From assembly GCA_030604405.1 (NCBI GenBank), contig JAUVVY010000001.1, forward strand, positions 1 to 64,000: a DNA stretch of 64,000 nucleotides. Reading direction: 5' to 3'. Of this stretch, positions 56,016-64,000 are shown piece after piece; the first letter of the stretch is position 1, and each line of letters starts with the position of its first letter. This DNA is from a bacterium. GTDB taxonomy: Bacteria > Armatimonadota > Zipacnadia > Zipacnadales > UBA11051. The position numbers and the translations under genes are program-made. The notes beneath the pieces are model-generated. The model had not been told where the DNA came from. It did not search any database and worked only from the letters and a program-made list of their open reading frames with translations.

Positions 56016-58418
56016 TCAGAATGGTGCGTCCGGCTCTTCGGCGCTTTCGCTCTGCTGGTAGTACAGTAGTGGGCGCTCGTCCGGATGGCCCTCGCGCATT
56101 TCCTTGTACTGCGGCTTGGCCTTCTTGATGACTACCGTGTAGCCGCCGGAATCAACCATGGGTGTCGCCGTGGGCTCGTAAATCCACGTATCTCTGCGGC
56201 CCGTCAATGGGTCTTTTGGTAGTTGTTCAAGGTACGGTCCCCGGTATTGGCCCGTGAGTTGCACCGGATTGCCGCTGGAGTCTACGCCATAAGCGGGCGG
56301 CGTTTCTGCCAGCAAGTCCTTGAGTTTTCCCGGAAAACACCCGGCATGTTCGAGGAATGTCTCAAGCGCCCGGTCTATTTGCGTCAAGGGACCATAGAGT
56401 TTGTCGTGAGCAGCCGAATGTCCGCCGATGGTTCCGGCATAGGCAGCCGAGATAACATGACGCGGAAGCTGCGCAACTACAGCCGCCGCGGTCAACAGAA
56501 AGAGCGTGACGACTACAAGCTGGGTCGCAGCCCGAGCCTTCGGACTCATATAGGGACCGAGGATAAGCAAACTGCACAAGAGCCCGAAAGCTGCCCATGT
56601 CGCGATAGCTGCTAAAACGGAGAAGACAGCCAGGGGTAGGTCCGCGATCACGGCTACCAAGAGACTCCTAATCGACAGCCAGACAACATCGAAAGGAACA
56701 ATTGCAGAGAGCGCATCGCGCCCGGATACAACGAGAACAAGTACAGGTATGACAGTGGCGATGGCTGCGAAACATGCCTTCAGTGAGCGGCTGGTCCCGG
56801 AAAGATACGCAAGAAGCGTAGGAATGGTCAAGGCACACCACCCAACCTGCACTAGCGCCGCCGCCAACGCAAACGGCTCGGCCGTCCATTCATCGACGAA
56901 GAACCATAGAAGAATACTCTCATAGTGGGGGAGAAAATCCCAGTTGTACCAGGCAATTGTAGCCAATGCGACCACACCGAGAACTACAAATCCAGCCAGG
57001 ATGATAACCCAGCGTAGAAATTGGGCTACAGGTAAGAGCTTGGCGAGCTCTTCGCGCTCGTGAGGCTCAATCGCTCTGGATCTCAAACGCCCAAGCAGAA
57101 ACGCGACCATCAATAGAGCGATCAGACCGACAATGAGGCTTTCGAAACTCGACAGACACAACGCCACGGTGCTCAGAATAAGCAAGCCTGTGATCTTCGC
57201 CGGGGTCATGCTGAAACCACGTCTGAGCAGCCAGTAGCTGATCAGCGAACAGGTGATGCAGAGAAGGGCCAGCAGCGCGATACGAGCGCCGGGCTGGTGG
57301 AGAATGAGCTTGATAGCCGGGTAATGGACTGTGCCCTGGCGCTGTATTGATAGCTGGTACTCATCGGCGCCGCGGTCTGCGGCGAATGTCAGGTCCTCCA
57401 TGTCCTGCTTGTCCAGCAGCGTCCAGAAGCGGCTGCCCTTTAGTTCAGTGAGCGGCGACCTCCCGCGCGGCCACTTTCCGTCCTCTTTGTAATGCAGGTC
57501 CTCATAAGGCACCGCCTGTCCGCCGCGGTATTCGACCACGCAGCCGGGGCCCTGCGTCTCCAGAGCCTGTCGGCGAATGGTGGCATAGCTGCTGCCTTCG
57601 GGATGCTGCACATCGAGTGGGAGCTGCACGTCCTTGAGCTGATCACAGACCACCGGCGCCTCGGACAACACTACAAGGAGTATCTCTGTCTTCTGGCGCG
57701 AGCTGGCCCGCGAAATGGTCAGGGGATAAACAAGCTGCTCCGTGGCAAAGCGGATGCCTATCGGCTCAACATCTTCGATTATCGGATCTTTGGTTGCCTC
57801 AGCGGGCAGAATGCGCAGAGCTACGAAGTACCAACTCTTGTCAACATAGATGCCGAGCGTGTCTTGGGTGTTTTCGGGCACCTGGTAGCCGTTCTCCCGC
57901 AACCAGTCAACCAGGACCTGTGTGCCTGTGGCCGAAAGGACGGCCACATCGTACTTGCCCATCTCAAACCGCTCATGGACCGTGACCGACGGCGCCTCGG
58001 CGAGGCCTTCAACGCCTGGTGGCGGGGGAGCCGATGGGGGAAAGCCGCCCGCCATGCCCCCGTATTCTGCTTCCAGCGGGTCATGAATAGTCGTCTTCAC
58101 CCGGGGTGCGCTCTGGCCGAAGGCGACGTCCAGCAGGTCTGTCGAAGCGGAGAAGACATCTTCTTTGCCGGGCCTGCCGGGAACGGGGATTACCCAGGCA
58201 AAATCCTCCGACGGGCCCTGGTATGTGGTCTGCAGCAGGAGCACTTCCCTGTCGTTGAGCAGGTCTATGATCAGACCTTTCTGAGCCGTTGACGCGACCC
58301 CGGCATCGCCGGCGACTCGTGCGCTCATTTGGGGCGGCATAAACATGCCGTCGGCGAGGACGAGTTGCGCGGGAATCACTAAGGCGGCCAATAAGAACGC
58401 TGCCACAATGTTGCGCAT
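56016..58418 (-). CDS. DUF2330-like exported/membrane protein with C-terminal GspG (T2SS pseudopilin)-like segment
   Basis: ADGMFMPPQMSARVAGDAGVASTAQKGLIIDLLNDREVLLLQTTYQGPSEDFAWVIPVPGRPGKEDVF; several TMs; C-terminal GVDSSGNPVQLTGQYRGPYLEQLPKDPLTGRRDTWIYEP; ATG 58418 with RBS agaggag. Confidence 0.78.
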   Translation of the reverse strand: MRNIVAAFLLAALVIPAQLVLADGMFMPPQMSARVAGDAGVASTAQKGLIIDLLNDREVLLLQTTYQGPSEDFAWVIPVPGRPGKEDVFSASTDLLDVAFGQSAPRVKTTIHDPLEAEYGGMAGGFPPSAPPPPGVEGLAEAPSVTVHERFEMGKYDVAVLSATGTQVLVDWLRENGYQVPENTQDTLGIYVDKSWYFVALRILPAEATKDPIIEDVEPIGIRFATEQLVYPLTISRASSRQKTEILLVVLSEAPVVCDQLKDVQLPLDVQHPEGSSYATIRRQALETQGPGCVVEYRGGQAVPYEDLHYKEDGKWPRGRSPLTELKGSRFWTLLDKQDMEDLTFAADRGADEYQLSIQRQGTVHYPAIKLILHQPGARIALLALLCITCSLISYWLLRRGFSMTPAKITGLLILSTVALCLSSFESLIVGLIALLMVAFLLGRLRSRAIEPHEREELAKLLPVAQFLRWVIILAGFVVLGVVALATIAWYNWDFLPHYESILLWFFVDEWTAEPFALAAALVQVGWCALTIPTLLAYLSGTSRSLKACFAAIATVIPVLVLVVSGRDALSAIVPFDVVWLSIRSLLVAVIADLPLAVFSVLAAIATWAAFGLLCSLLILGPYMSPKARAATQLVVVTLFLLTAAAVVAQLPRHVISAAYAGTIGGHSAAHDKLYGPLTQIDRALETFLEHAGCFPGKLKDLLAETPPAYGVDSSGNPVQLTGQYRGPYLEQLPKDPLTGRRDTWIYEPTATPMVDSGGYTVVIKKAKPQYKEMREGHPDERPLLYYQQSESAEEPDAPF

Positions 58419-58493
58419 AAGATGACACTCCTCTGGCTCGGGCGGTCTCGCCACCTCTGCTTGATTATTGTTGTACAATACGCTTGCGGGGGC

Positions 58494-60875
58494 TCACATC
58501 TCTTCTTCGTAATACAAACGATGGCCCTCGTCGTGGGCCTTGCGGACGTGCGGCCAGTAGCGGGTGTATCTTTCGCGCACTTCTCGGTACTCGGGCTGGC
58601 CTGTTCCTATCACAAGCGTGTAGCCGCCAGAGTCGACCATGGGGGTGCCGGTAGGTTCATAGTTCCAGGTGTCATTGCGCCGGGTACACGGGTCCTGTGG
58701 CAGGGATTCCAGATACGGCCCCTTCCATTGCCCGTGAAGTCGGACCGGGTTGCCGCTGGCATCTGCGCCTTTTCTTGGCTTTCGCTTTGCTGTCAGATCA
58801 GCCAGCCGCGTCGGATAGCAGCCATGATGGGCGACGAAGCTCTCGACCGCCTCGTCAATCTCTTCGAGCGCACGGTCAAGTTGTCGGTAAGCGACGCTCT
58901 GGCGGCCGCCGCCTGCATGTGCCGGAGGCACAAATTGCATGAGAAACGGCAGCAGAAATACGAGTAGTAAAGTGAGCACAACAGCCAGTGTTAGATACGA
59001 CGCGTGCAAGCGGGTCGGCTGTGGGGCCAGGTGCGGGAAGACGATAAGCCCTGCCAGCAGGGACCAAGCGGCGATGGTGATGAGGCCCATCATCGAGCCG
59101 AGTGTGGCAAGCAACCACGCCCACGCGCCACTGACAGAGCTAACATGCGCTGAGGCAGCTCCAAAGTAAGCCTCAAGGAGCAGGACAACTACCAGGAAGA
59201 ATATGATGATGGCCGCCGTGTGGCCGTACGGGCGGAACTTGGTATCCGCCAGAGTCGGCCGCATCACTTTCCATACGAGTGCCGCCCAGGCGATCTGCAG
59301 GGCTATCAACACAAAGGTCAACAGTGTGGCCGCGTTGCCTGTGAGCAGCTTGTCTATCTGCTGGCCGAGGAAGTCATGCTCAAAGAAATTGTATTTGTAT
59401 TGCAGCAGCCCGGCAAAGATGGCGAGCAGGACGAAGCTGATGAACAAGCAACCAGCGCCTACCAGAGCCCAGAGAATCTCCGTGCGGCCCGGCGCCTTTA
59501 TGCCCAGCTTGCCGCCGCCCTCTTTCTCGCGGCTCTTGCGGTGCGCCTGGAGAATCAGAACCGGGACTGCGATCGCTGCCAATATGCCGACCGGGCACAG
59601 CACCGCCCCAATCGCGGTCAGAACCAGCGTCAGAACCAGCATACCTCTGACGTCACGCGGATCGAAATCCGCCTGGCCGATATTGATGGTGGACATGAGC
59701 AGGAAGAGGAACACACCGTACAGAGTCAAACACAGTATCTGACCGCAGGTTGTGTGGAGCAGCAACGTATGCCACGGATGGTTGATGTAGGCGTAGCGTT
59801 TGACGACTACCGCCTCCCGCTGCGGGGCCACCCCGTAACTGAATGTGAGGTCGTCCATGTGCTCTCTGTTCAGCAGCGTCCAGAAACGCGTGCCCTGCAG
59901 GTCAACCAGCGGCGAGCTGTTATGTCGCCATTTCAAACGGGTATCAAAATGCAGGTCATGGTAAGGCATGGGCTGCCCACCAGCGTACTCCATCACCACG
60001 CCGGGAGCGCTGTCTTCGAGCACCGTGCGGCGGATGGTTGCGTAGCTTGCTCCGGGCTGGTAGGTCTTTCCCAGAGGTAAATTCACGGCCGAGAGCTGAT
60101 CGCACTGCACCGGTACGTCAGAGAGTACAACTAGCAGAATCTCGGTTTTCTGGCGGGAGCTGGCCCGCGATATGGTCAGTGGAAATACGAGCTTGTCGGT
60201 CGCAAAGCGAATACCGATTGGATCAACATCTCTGACCATGCCGCTCTCCGGGGACTGTTCCGGTCGGATCTGGAGAGCGACGAAATACCAGCCCTTTTGG
60301 ACATAGGTATCGAGCAACTCATCAGCCTTGTGGGGGACCTGGTAGCCGTTGTCAACGAGCCACCCGGCGAGTACCCCGGTGCCTGTAGCCGAGAGCACCT
60401 CCGCATCGTACATCCCAACCTGCATACGCTCATGGACGATCACCTGCGGCGGCGGGACAGAGCCGGTACCAGCTATGCGGCCGCCAGCGAATTGCGGTGC
60501 CATTAGCGTATTGAAAAAGTCTTTGCCGGCCAGGGGGTCCTCGATTTCGGTTTCCACACGTGGCATAGTCTGGCGGAATACAACGTCGAGGAAATCCGTT
60601 GAGGCCTCAAAAACGTTCTCTCTGCTGGGCCTGCCGGGCACGGGGATAACCCACGCGAAGTCTTCAGCCGGGCCTTGGTATGTGGTCTGCAGAAGGAGAA
60701 CTTCTTTGCCATCAGCCATGTCAATGATAACGGCCTTCTGAGTGGTGGAGGCAGCGCCTGTCTCACCCGCGGCACGGGGGCTAAGCCTGGGGGGCATGAA
60801 CATGCCATCGGCGAGGGCGAGTTGCGCGGAAATCACTAAGGCCGCCAATGAACACGCTGCCATAGTTCTGCGCAT
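58494..60875 (-). CDS. DUF2330-like protein, tandem paralog
   Basis: ADGMFMPPRLSPRAAGETGAASTTQKAVIIDMADGKEVLLLQTTYQGPAEDFAWVIPVPGRPSRENVF; C-terminal GADASGNPVRLHGQWKGPYLESLPQDPCTRRNDTWNYEP. Confidence 0.8.
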   Translation of the reverse strand: MRRTMAACSLAALVISAQLALADGMFMPPRLSPRAAGETGAASTTQKAVIIDMADGKEVLLLQTTYQGPAEDFAWVIPVPGRPSRENVFEASTDFLDVVFRQTMPRVETEIEDPLAGKDFFNTLMAPQFAGGRIAGTGSVPPPQVIVHERMQVGMYDAEVLSATGTGVLAGWLVDNGYQVPHKADELLDTYVQKGWYFVALQIRPEQSPESGMVRDVDPIGIRFATDKLVFPLTISRASSRQKTEILLVVLSDVPVQCDQLSAVNLPLGKTYQPGASYATIRRTVLEDSAPGVVMEYAGGQPMPYHDLHFDTRLKWRHNSSPLVDLQGTRFWTLLNREHMDDLTFSYGVAPQREAVVVKRYAYINHPWHTLLLHTTCGQILCLTLYGVFLFLLMSTINIGQADFDPRDVRGMLVLTLVLTAIGAVLCPVGILAAIAVPVLILQAHRKSREKEGGGKLGIKAPGRTEILWALVGAGCLFISFVLLAIFAGLLQYKYNFFEHDFLGQQIDKLLTGNAATLLTFVLIALQIAWAALVWKVMRPTLADTKFRPYGHTAAIIIFFLVVVLLLEAYFGAASAHVSSVSGAWAWLLATLGSMMGLITIAAWSLLAGLIVFPHLAPQPTRLHASYLTLAVVLTLLLVFLLPFLMQFVPPAHAGGGRQSVAYRQLDRALEEIDEAVESFVAHHGCYPTRLADLTAKRKPRKGADASGNPVRLHGQWKGPYLESLPQDPCTRRNDTWNYEPTGTPMVDSGGYTLVIGTGQPEYREVRERYTRYWPHVRKAHDEGHRLYYEEEM

Positions 60876-61037
60876 AAGATGACACTCCTCTGGCTCGGGC
60901 GGTCTGCAGACCCACTCGCCTGGTGCCCTCCATCCTTATTCTACAACACTTTTGCGGGAACCTGCATGCCATCGCCCTGTGGCCGCAGAGGTCTCCCGGC
61001 TTGCTCGTGTCGAGCTGGACGCCCGACCCACGGGACG

Positions 61038-61076
61038 GAAAAAAGAGCACTGCTGGACTGTCTCCAGCAGTGCTCT
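61038..61076 (-). terminator. Intrinsic terminator of thrS
   Basis: Minus strand: AGAGCACTGCTGGA-gacag-TCCAGCAGTGCTCT followed by TTTTT. Confidence 0.9.
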
Positions 61077-61129
61077 GTATCAGCGTTGACATAAAACGCC
61101 GAGAGACGATTGGCCCCGGAAGGACTGCC

Positions 61130-63121
61130 CTATTTGCCAGGGACGTCTTCGGCCTTTAACTTCTCGATGAAGGCGTCGAGGGCCTGCGGCCCGAGGTCGC
61201 CCTCCTGGTGGTCGCGGACAGCAACCTGCCCCTGCTCCTGTTCCCGGTCCCCTACGATGAGCATGTAGGGGTACTTGTGCAGCTCGGCGTTGCGGATCTT
61301 GGAACTCAGGGTCGCAGCGCCAGTGTCGGCCTCGACGCGAAAGCCCTCTTCGCTCAGCCGCTGCACGACCTCGGCGGCATAGTCCAGATGCCTGTCAGTA
61401 ATCGGCAGCACGACGACCTGCACGGGGGCGAGCCACAACGGAAAGGCGCCGGCGTAGTTCTCGATGATGATGCCCAGGAAGCGCTCGATGCCGGCCAGCA
61501 CCACGCGATGGATCATGACCGGGCGATGCTCTTTGCCGTCGTCGCCGACATAGCTGAGATCAAAGCGCTCGGGCTGCGTGAAGTCGCACTGGATAGTGGG
61601 GCATTGCCACAGCCGGCCGATGGCGTCTTTGACACTGATGTCAATCTTCGGGCCGTAGAAGGCGCCGGCACCTTCGTCAACTTCGTATTCCACGTTATGA
61701 GCGTGTAATGCCTCGATCAGCGCGTTGGTCCCGCGCTCCCACTGCTCGTCGGTACCCACCGATTTCTCCGGCCGCGTTGACAGGTACACCTGGTACTCGT
61801 CAAAGCCGAAGACCCTGAGCATGTAGGTGGCAAAGTCAATGACGCCGATGATCTCATCCTGAAGCTGGTCGGGAGTGCAGAAGATGTGGGCGTCGTCCTG
61901 AGTGAAGCCGCGCACGCGGAAGAGGCCGTGCAACACACCGCTGCGCTCGTGCCGATAGACGGTGCCGAGTTCGAAGTAGCGGATCGGCAGGTCGCGGTAG
62001 GAGCGGGTGCGCGAGCCGAATATCAGCAGGTGCCCGGGGCAGTTCATCGGCTTGATGCCGTAGGACTGGCCCTCGACGTCGGTATAGTACATGGGATAGC
62101 CCTGCTGGGCGTGGCCGGAAGTGTGCCAGATGTCGGCTTTGATCAGATGCGGCGTTCTGAGCAGTTGGTAGCCGCGCTTGAGGTGTTCTTTGATGGAGAA
62201 GTCGATGACTAACTGCCGCAGCATCGCACCCTTGGGATGGTAATACGGCAGGCCGGCACCGGCTTCCTCAAAGAAGGTGAACAGCTCCAGCTCTCGGCCC
62301 AGGACTCGATGATCGCGGCGCTTGGCCTCGGCCATGCGATCGAGATACTCCTGCAGCAGCTTCTGGTCGGGGAAGGATATCCCGTAGATGCGCTGCAGCA
62401 TGGGATTGAGCTCAGTGCCGCGCCAGTAGGCACCGGCCACCGAGGTGAGCTTGAAGGCTTTGATGCGGCCGGTTGATGGGAGGTGCGGGCCGCGGCACGT
62501 GTCGGTGAAATCGCCGTGAGTGTACTGGGTGACAACAACGCTCTCAAAGAGGCCGGAGTTGTTGTCCATGAACTCCTGAACCGCATCCTGCCCGCGCGGC
62601 GGTTGCTGGTCGGTCTCGGCGGCCACGATGTCGGCGGCCAGTTCCACCTTGTAGCGGTTGTCGCGGCCCTGCCAATACTCGACCGCCTCCGCAGCCGTCA
62701 TCTCCGCGCAGCTAAACGCCATGTCCTGGGCGATTATTTTCACCATCTCGGCTGCTATCTTCTCCAGGTCCTCTTCGCTGAAAGGCCGGTCCATGTGAAA
62801 GTCGTAATAGAAGCCCTCTTCGATGGCCGGGCCGATCGTCAGTTTGGCCTGCGGGAAGATGCGCAGCACCGCATCGGCCATCACGTGAGCCGTGGAATGC
62901 CAATAGACAGCCTTCCCCTCGGGGTCATCGCAGGTGAGGATGGCGAACTCGGCATCTTCCTGCAGTGGCTTTTGCAGGTCGGTGATCTGCCCGTTGACCT
63001 TGGCGGCTACAGCGTCCCTGGCGAGCCCGGGGCCGATTTCTTCGGCAACCTGCAGGGGGGTAGTCCCCTGGGGCACCTCCATCTCAGAATTGTCGGGTAG
63101 AATCAGTGTGATCTCGCTCAT
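61130..63121 (-). CDS. thrS: Threonyl-tRNA synthetase
   Basis: N-terminal TGS-like domain; HSTAHVMADAVLRIFP; KPMNCPGHLLIF; LAPVQVVVLPITDRHLDYA; ATG 63121 with RBS aaggaggt. Confidence 0.97.
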   Translation of the reverse strand: MSEITLILPDNSEMEVPQGTTPLQVAEEIGPGLARDAVAAKVNGQITDLQKPLQEDAEFAILTCDDPEGKAVYWHSTAHVMADAVLRIFPQAKLTIGPAIEEGFYYDFHMDRPFSEEDLEKIAAEMVKIIAQDMAFSCAEMTAAEAVEYWQGRDNRYKVELAADIVAAETDQQPPRGQDAVQEFMDNNSGLFESVVVTQYTHGDFTDTCRGPHLPSTGRIKAFKLTSVAGAYWRGTELNPMLQRIYGISFPDQKLLQEYLDRMAEAKRRDHRVLGRELELFTFFEEAGAGLPYYHPKGAMLRQLVIDFSIKEHLKRGYQLLRTPHLIKADIWHTSGHAQQGYPMYYTDVEGQSYGIKPMNCPGHLLIFGSRTRSYRDLPIRYFELGTVYRHERSGVLHGLFRVRGFTQDDAHIFCTPDQLQDEIIGVIDFATYMLRVFGFDEYQVYLSTRPEKSVGTDEQWERGTNALIEALHAHNVEYEVDEGAGAFYGPKIDISVKDAIGRLWQCPTIQCDFTQPERFDLSYVGDDGKEHRPVMIHRVVLAGIERFLGIIIENYAGAFPLWLAPVQVVVLPITDRHLDYAAEVVQRLSEEGFRVEADTGAATLSSKIRNAELHKYPYMLIVGDREQEQGQVAVRDHQEGDLGPQALDAFIEKLKAEDVPGK

Positions 63122-63185
63122 GGGACTACCTCCTTCCGTGCTGATTGGTTGATATGCGGCCAAAGCCGCAACTTGCGACATCGTG

Positions 63186-63212
63186 TCGGGCTGGAAGCCC
63201 GACCTACGCGTT
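63186..63212 (+). repeat. TCGGGCTGGAAGCCCGACCTACGCG palindromic element (minimal form)
   Basis: Read directly. Confidence 0.75.
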
Positions 63213-63294
63213 TATTGTATCGCTGGTTGATTTGTCGAACCAGAATTTGCGCAAATGCCGCCGGCAACTGATGCCCGCGGCTGTTGCTATCAAG

Positions 63295-63369
63295 TGGTGG
63301 GCGCTGGTGGACTTGAACCACCGACCTCTACCGTGTCAAGGTAGCGTTCTTCCCCTGAACTAAGCGCCC
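63295..63369 (-). tRNA. tRNA-Val (GAC), 3' CCA encoded
   Basis: Minus strand gggcgcttagttcaggggaagaacgctaccttGACacggtagaggtcggtggttcaagtccaccagcgcccacca; 7-bp acceptor GGGCGCT/AGCGCCC, anticodon stem CTACC/GGTAG. Confidence 0.95.
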
Positions 63370-63574
63370 GCCGGGATGCGGCATTATAGCAGACTGCAGG
63401 GCAGGTGTAAAGCGTAGTGAGCGGCCCGGTGAACTGGTAACATACACGCGTTACAGTCGGCGCGGATACTTGACAGGCGGGCGCAAGCACCGCTACAATC
63501 GCCCATGCGTGTGCAGCAACGGCAACGACGATGTCAGTCACGGCCAATCCCGGCGTGGGAAGGTGTCCAGGCCA

Positions 63575-64000
63575 ATGACAAGAGCAGCACGGCAATTGCT
63601 ATTGATTGCGGCAGTCCTGGCGCTGGTATGCGGCGCGGTATCAATGGCACAGACTACAAGCCGTGAGCAGCTCCAGGAGCTGTGCGGCAGTACCAGCGCG
63701 CTGTCGGGCTACGATTTCTCACAGGCCTCAGCGCCAGGGATGGATTTCAAGGCGCTGGAGCTGCGAAATACCAGGTGGCACGGGGCCGACTTGCGGGGAT
63801 GCCGGTTTATCGGCTGCAACCTGCAGGGAGCGGATTTGAGCGGGGCTGCAGTGCGCGGCGCGATCATAGAGGACAGCAGCCTGGCCGATGCAGTGATGAC
63901 GGGCACCGACCTGAGCGGGGCGCTGCTGCGGGGCGTCAACCTGGCCGGCGCGAATATGACCGATTGCCGATTTGAGGGGGCCTTGTTTGAGGACGTGCGG
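63575..64000 (+). CDS. Exported pentapeptide-repeat protein (3' end beyond window)
   Basis: MTRAARQLLLIAAVLALVCGAVSMAQ then ADLRGCRFIGCNLQGADLSGAAVRGAIIEDSSLADAVMTGTDLSGALLRGVNLAGANM; frame open to 64000. Confidence 0.85.
   Translation, partial: MTRAARQLLLIAAVLALVCGAVSMAQTTSREQLQELCGSTSALSGYDFSQASAPGMDFKALELRNTRWHGADLRGCRFIGCNLQGADLSGAAVRGAIIEDSSLADAVMTGTDLSGALLRGVNLAGANMTDCRFEGALFEDVR

Overview
High-GC bacterial chromosome window with about 40 supportable protein-coding genes, one tRNA-Val, a T-box leader and several families of dispersed palindromic repeats. The phylum cannot be fixed from this window; the content (exported heparinase-like proteins, Gfo/Idh/MocA dehydrogenases, URO-D/MttB methyltransferase families, secretin-like and beta-barrel-like exported proteins) suggests a diderm such as Armatimonadota or a PVC-like lineage, and that is inference. 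Main blocks: (i) ECF sigma, anti-sigma and secretin-like genes; (ii) a GHL10-type lipoprotein with two tandem Gfo/Idh/MocA paralogs; (iii) a translation locus infC-rpmI-rplT-trmH/spoU-[T-box]-pheS-pheT, with a palindromic element between rpmI and rplT; (iv) a heparinase II/III-like cluster (four large exported proteins) with kelch and M24 genes; (v) a 1313-aa PQQ-propeller / SAM-methyltransferase / malectin-like fusion; (vi) an exported CPYC protein with FtsX-like permease and LolD-like ATPase, then URO-D and B12/radical SAM genes; (vii) dtd, TPR and MBL genes; (viii) MttB-like and amidohydrolase genes; (ix) a 638-aa protein fusing a class III nucleotide-cyclase-like domain to a 96-bp-periodic array of PPR-like repeats, the most unusual item in the window; (x) tandem DUF2330 proteins with GspG-like C-termini; (xi) thrS, tRNA-Val and a truncated pentapeptide-repeat gene. 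Most ORFs under about 150 aa in the supplied track, and several long ones, are antisense or out-of-frame shadows of these genes. All family calls were made by eye from motifs; no database search was run.
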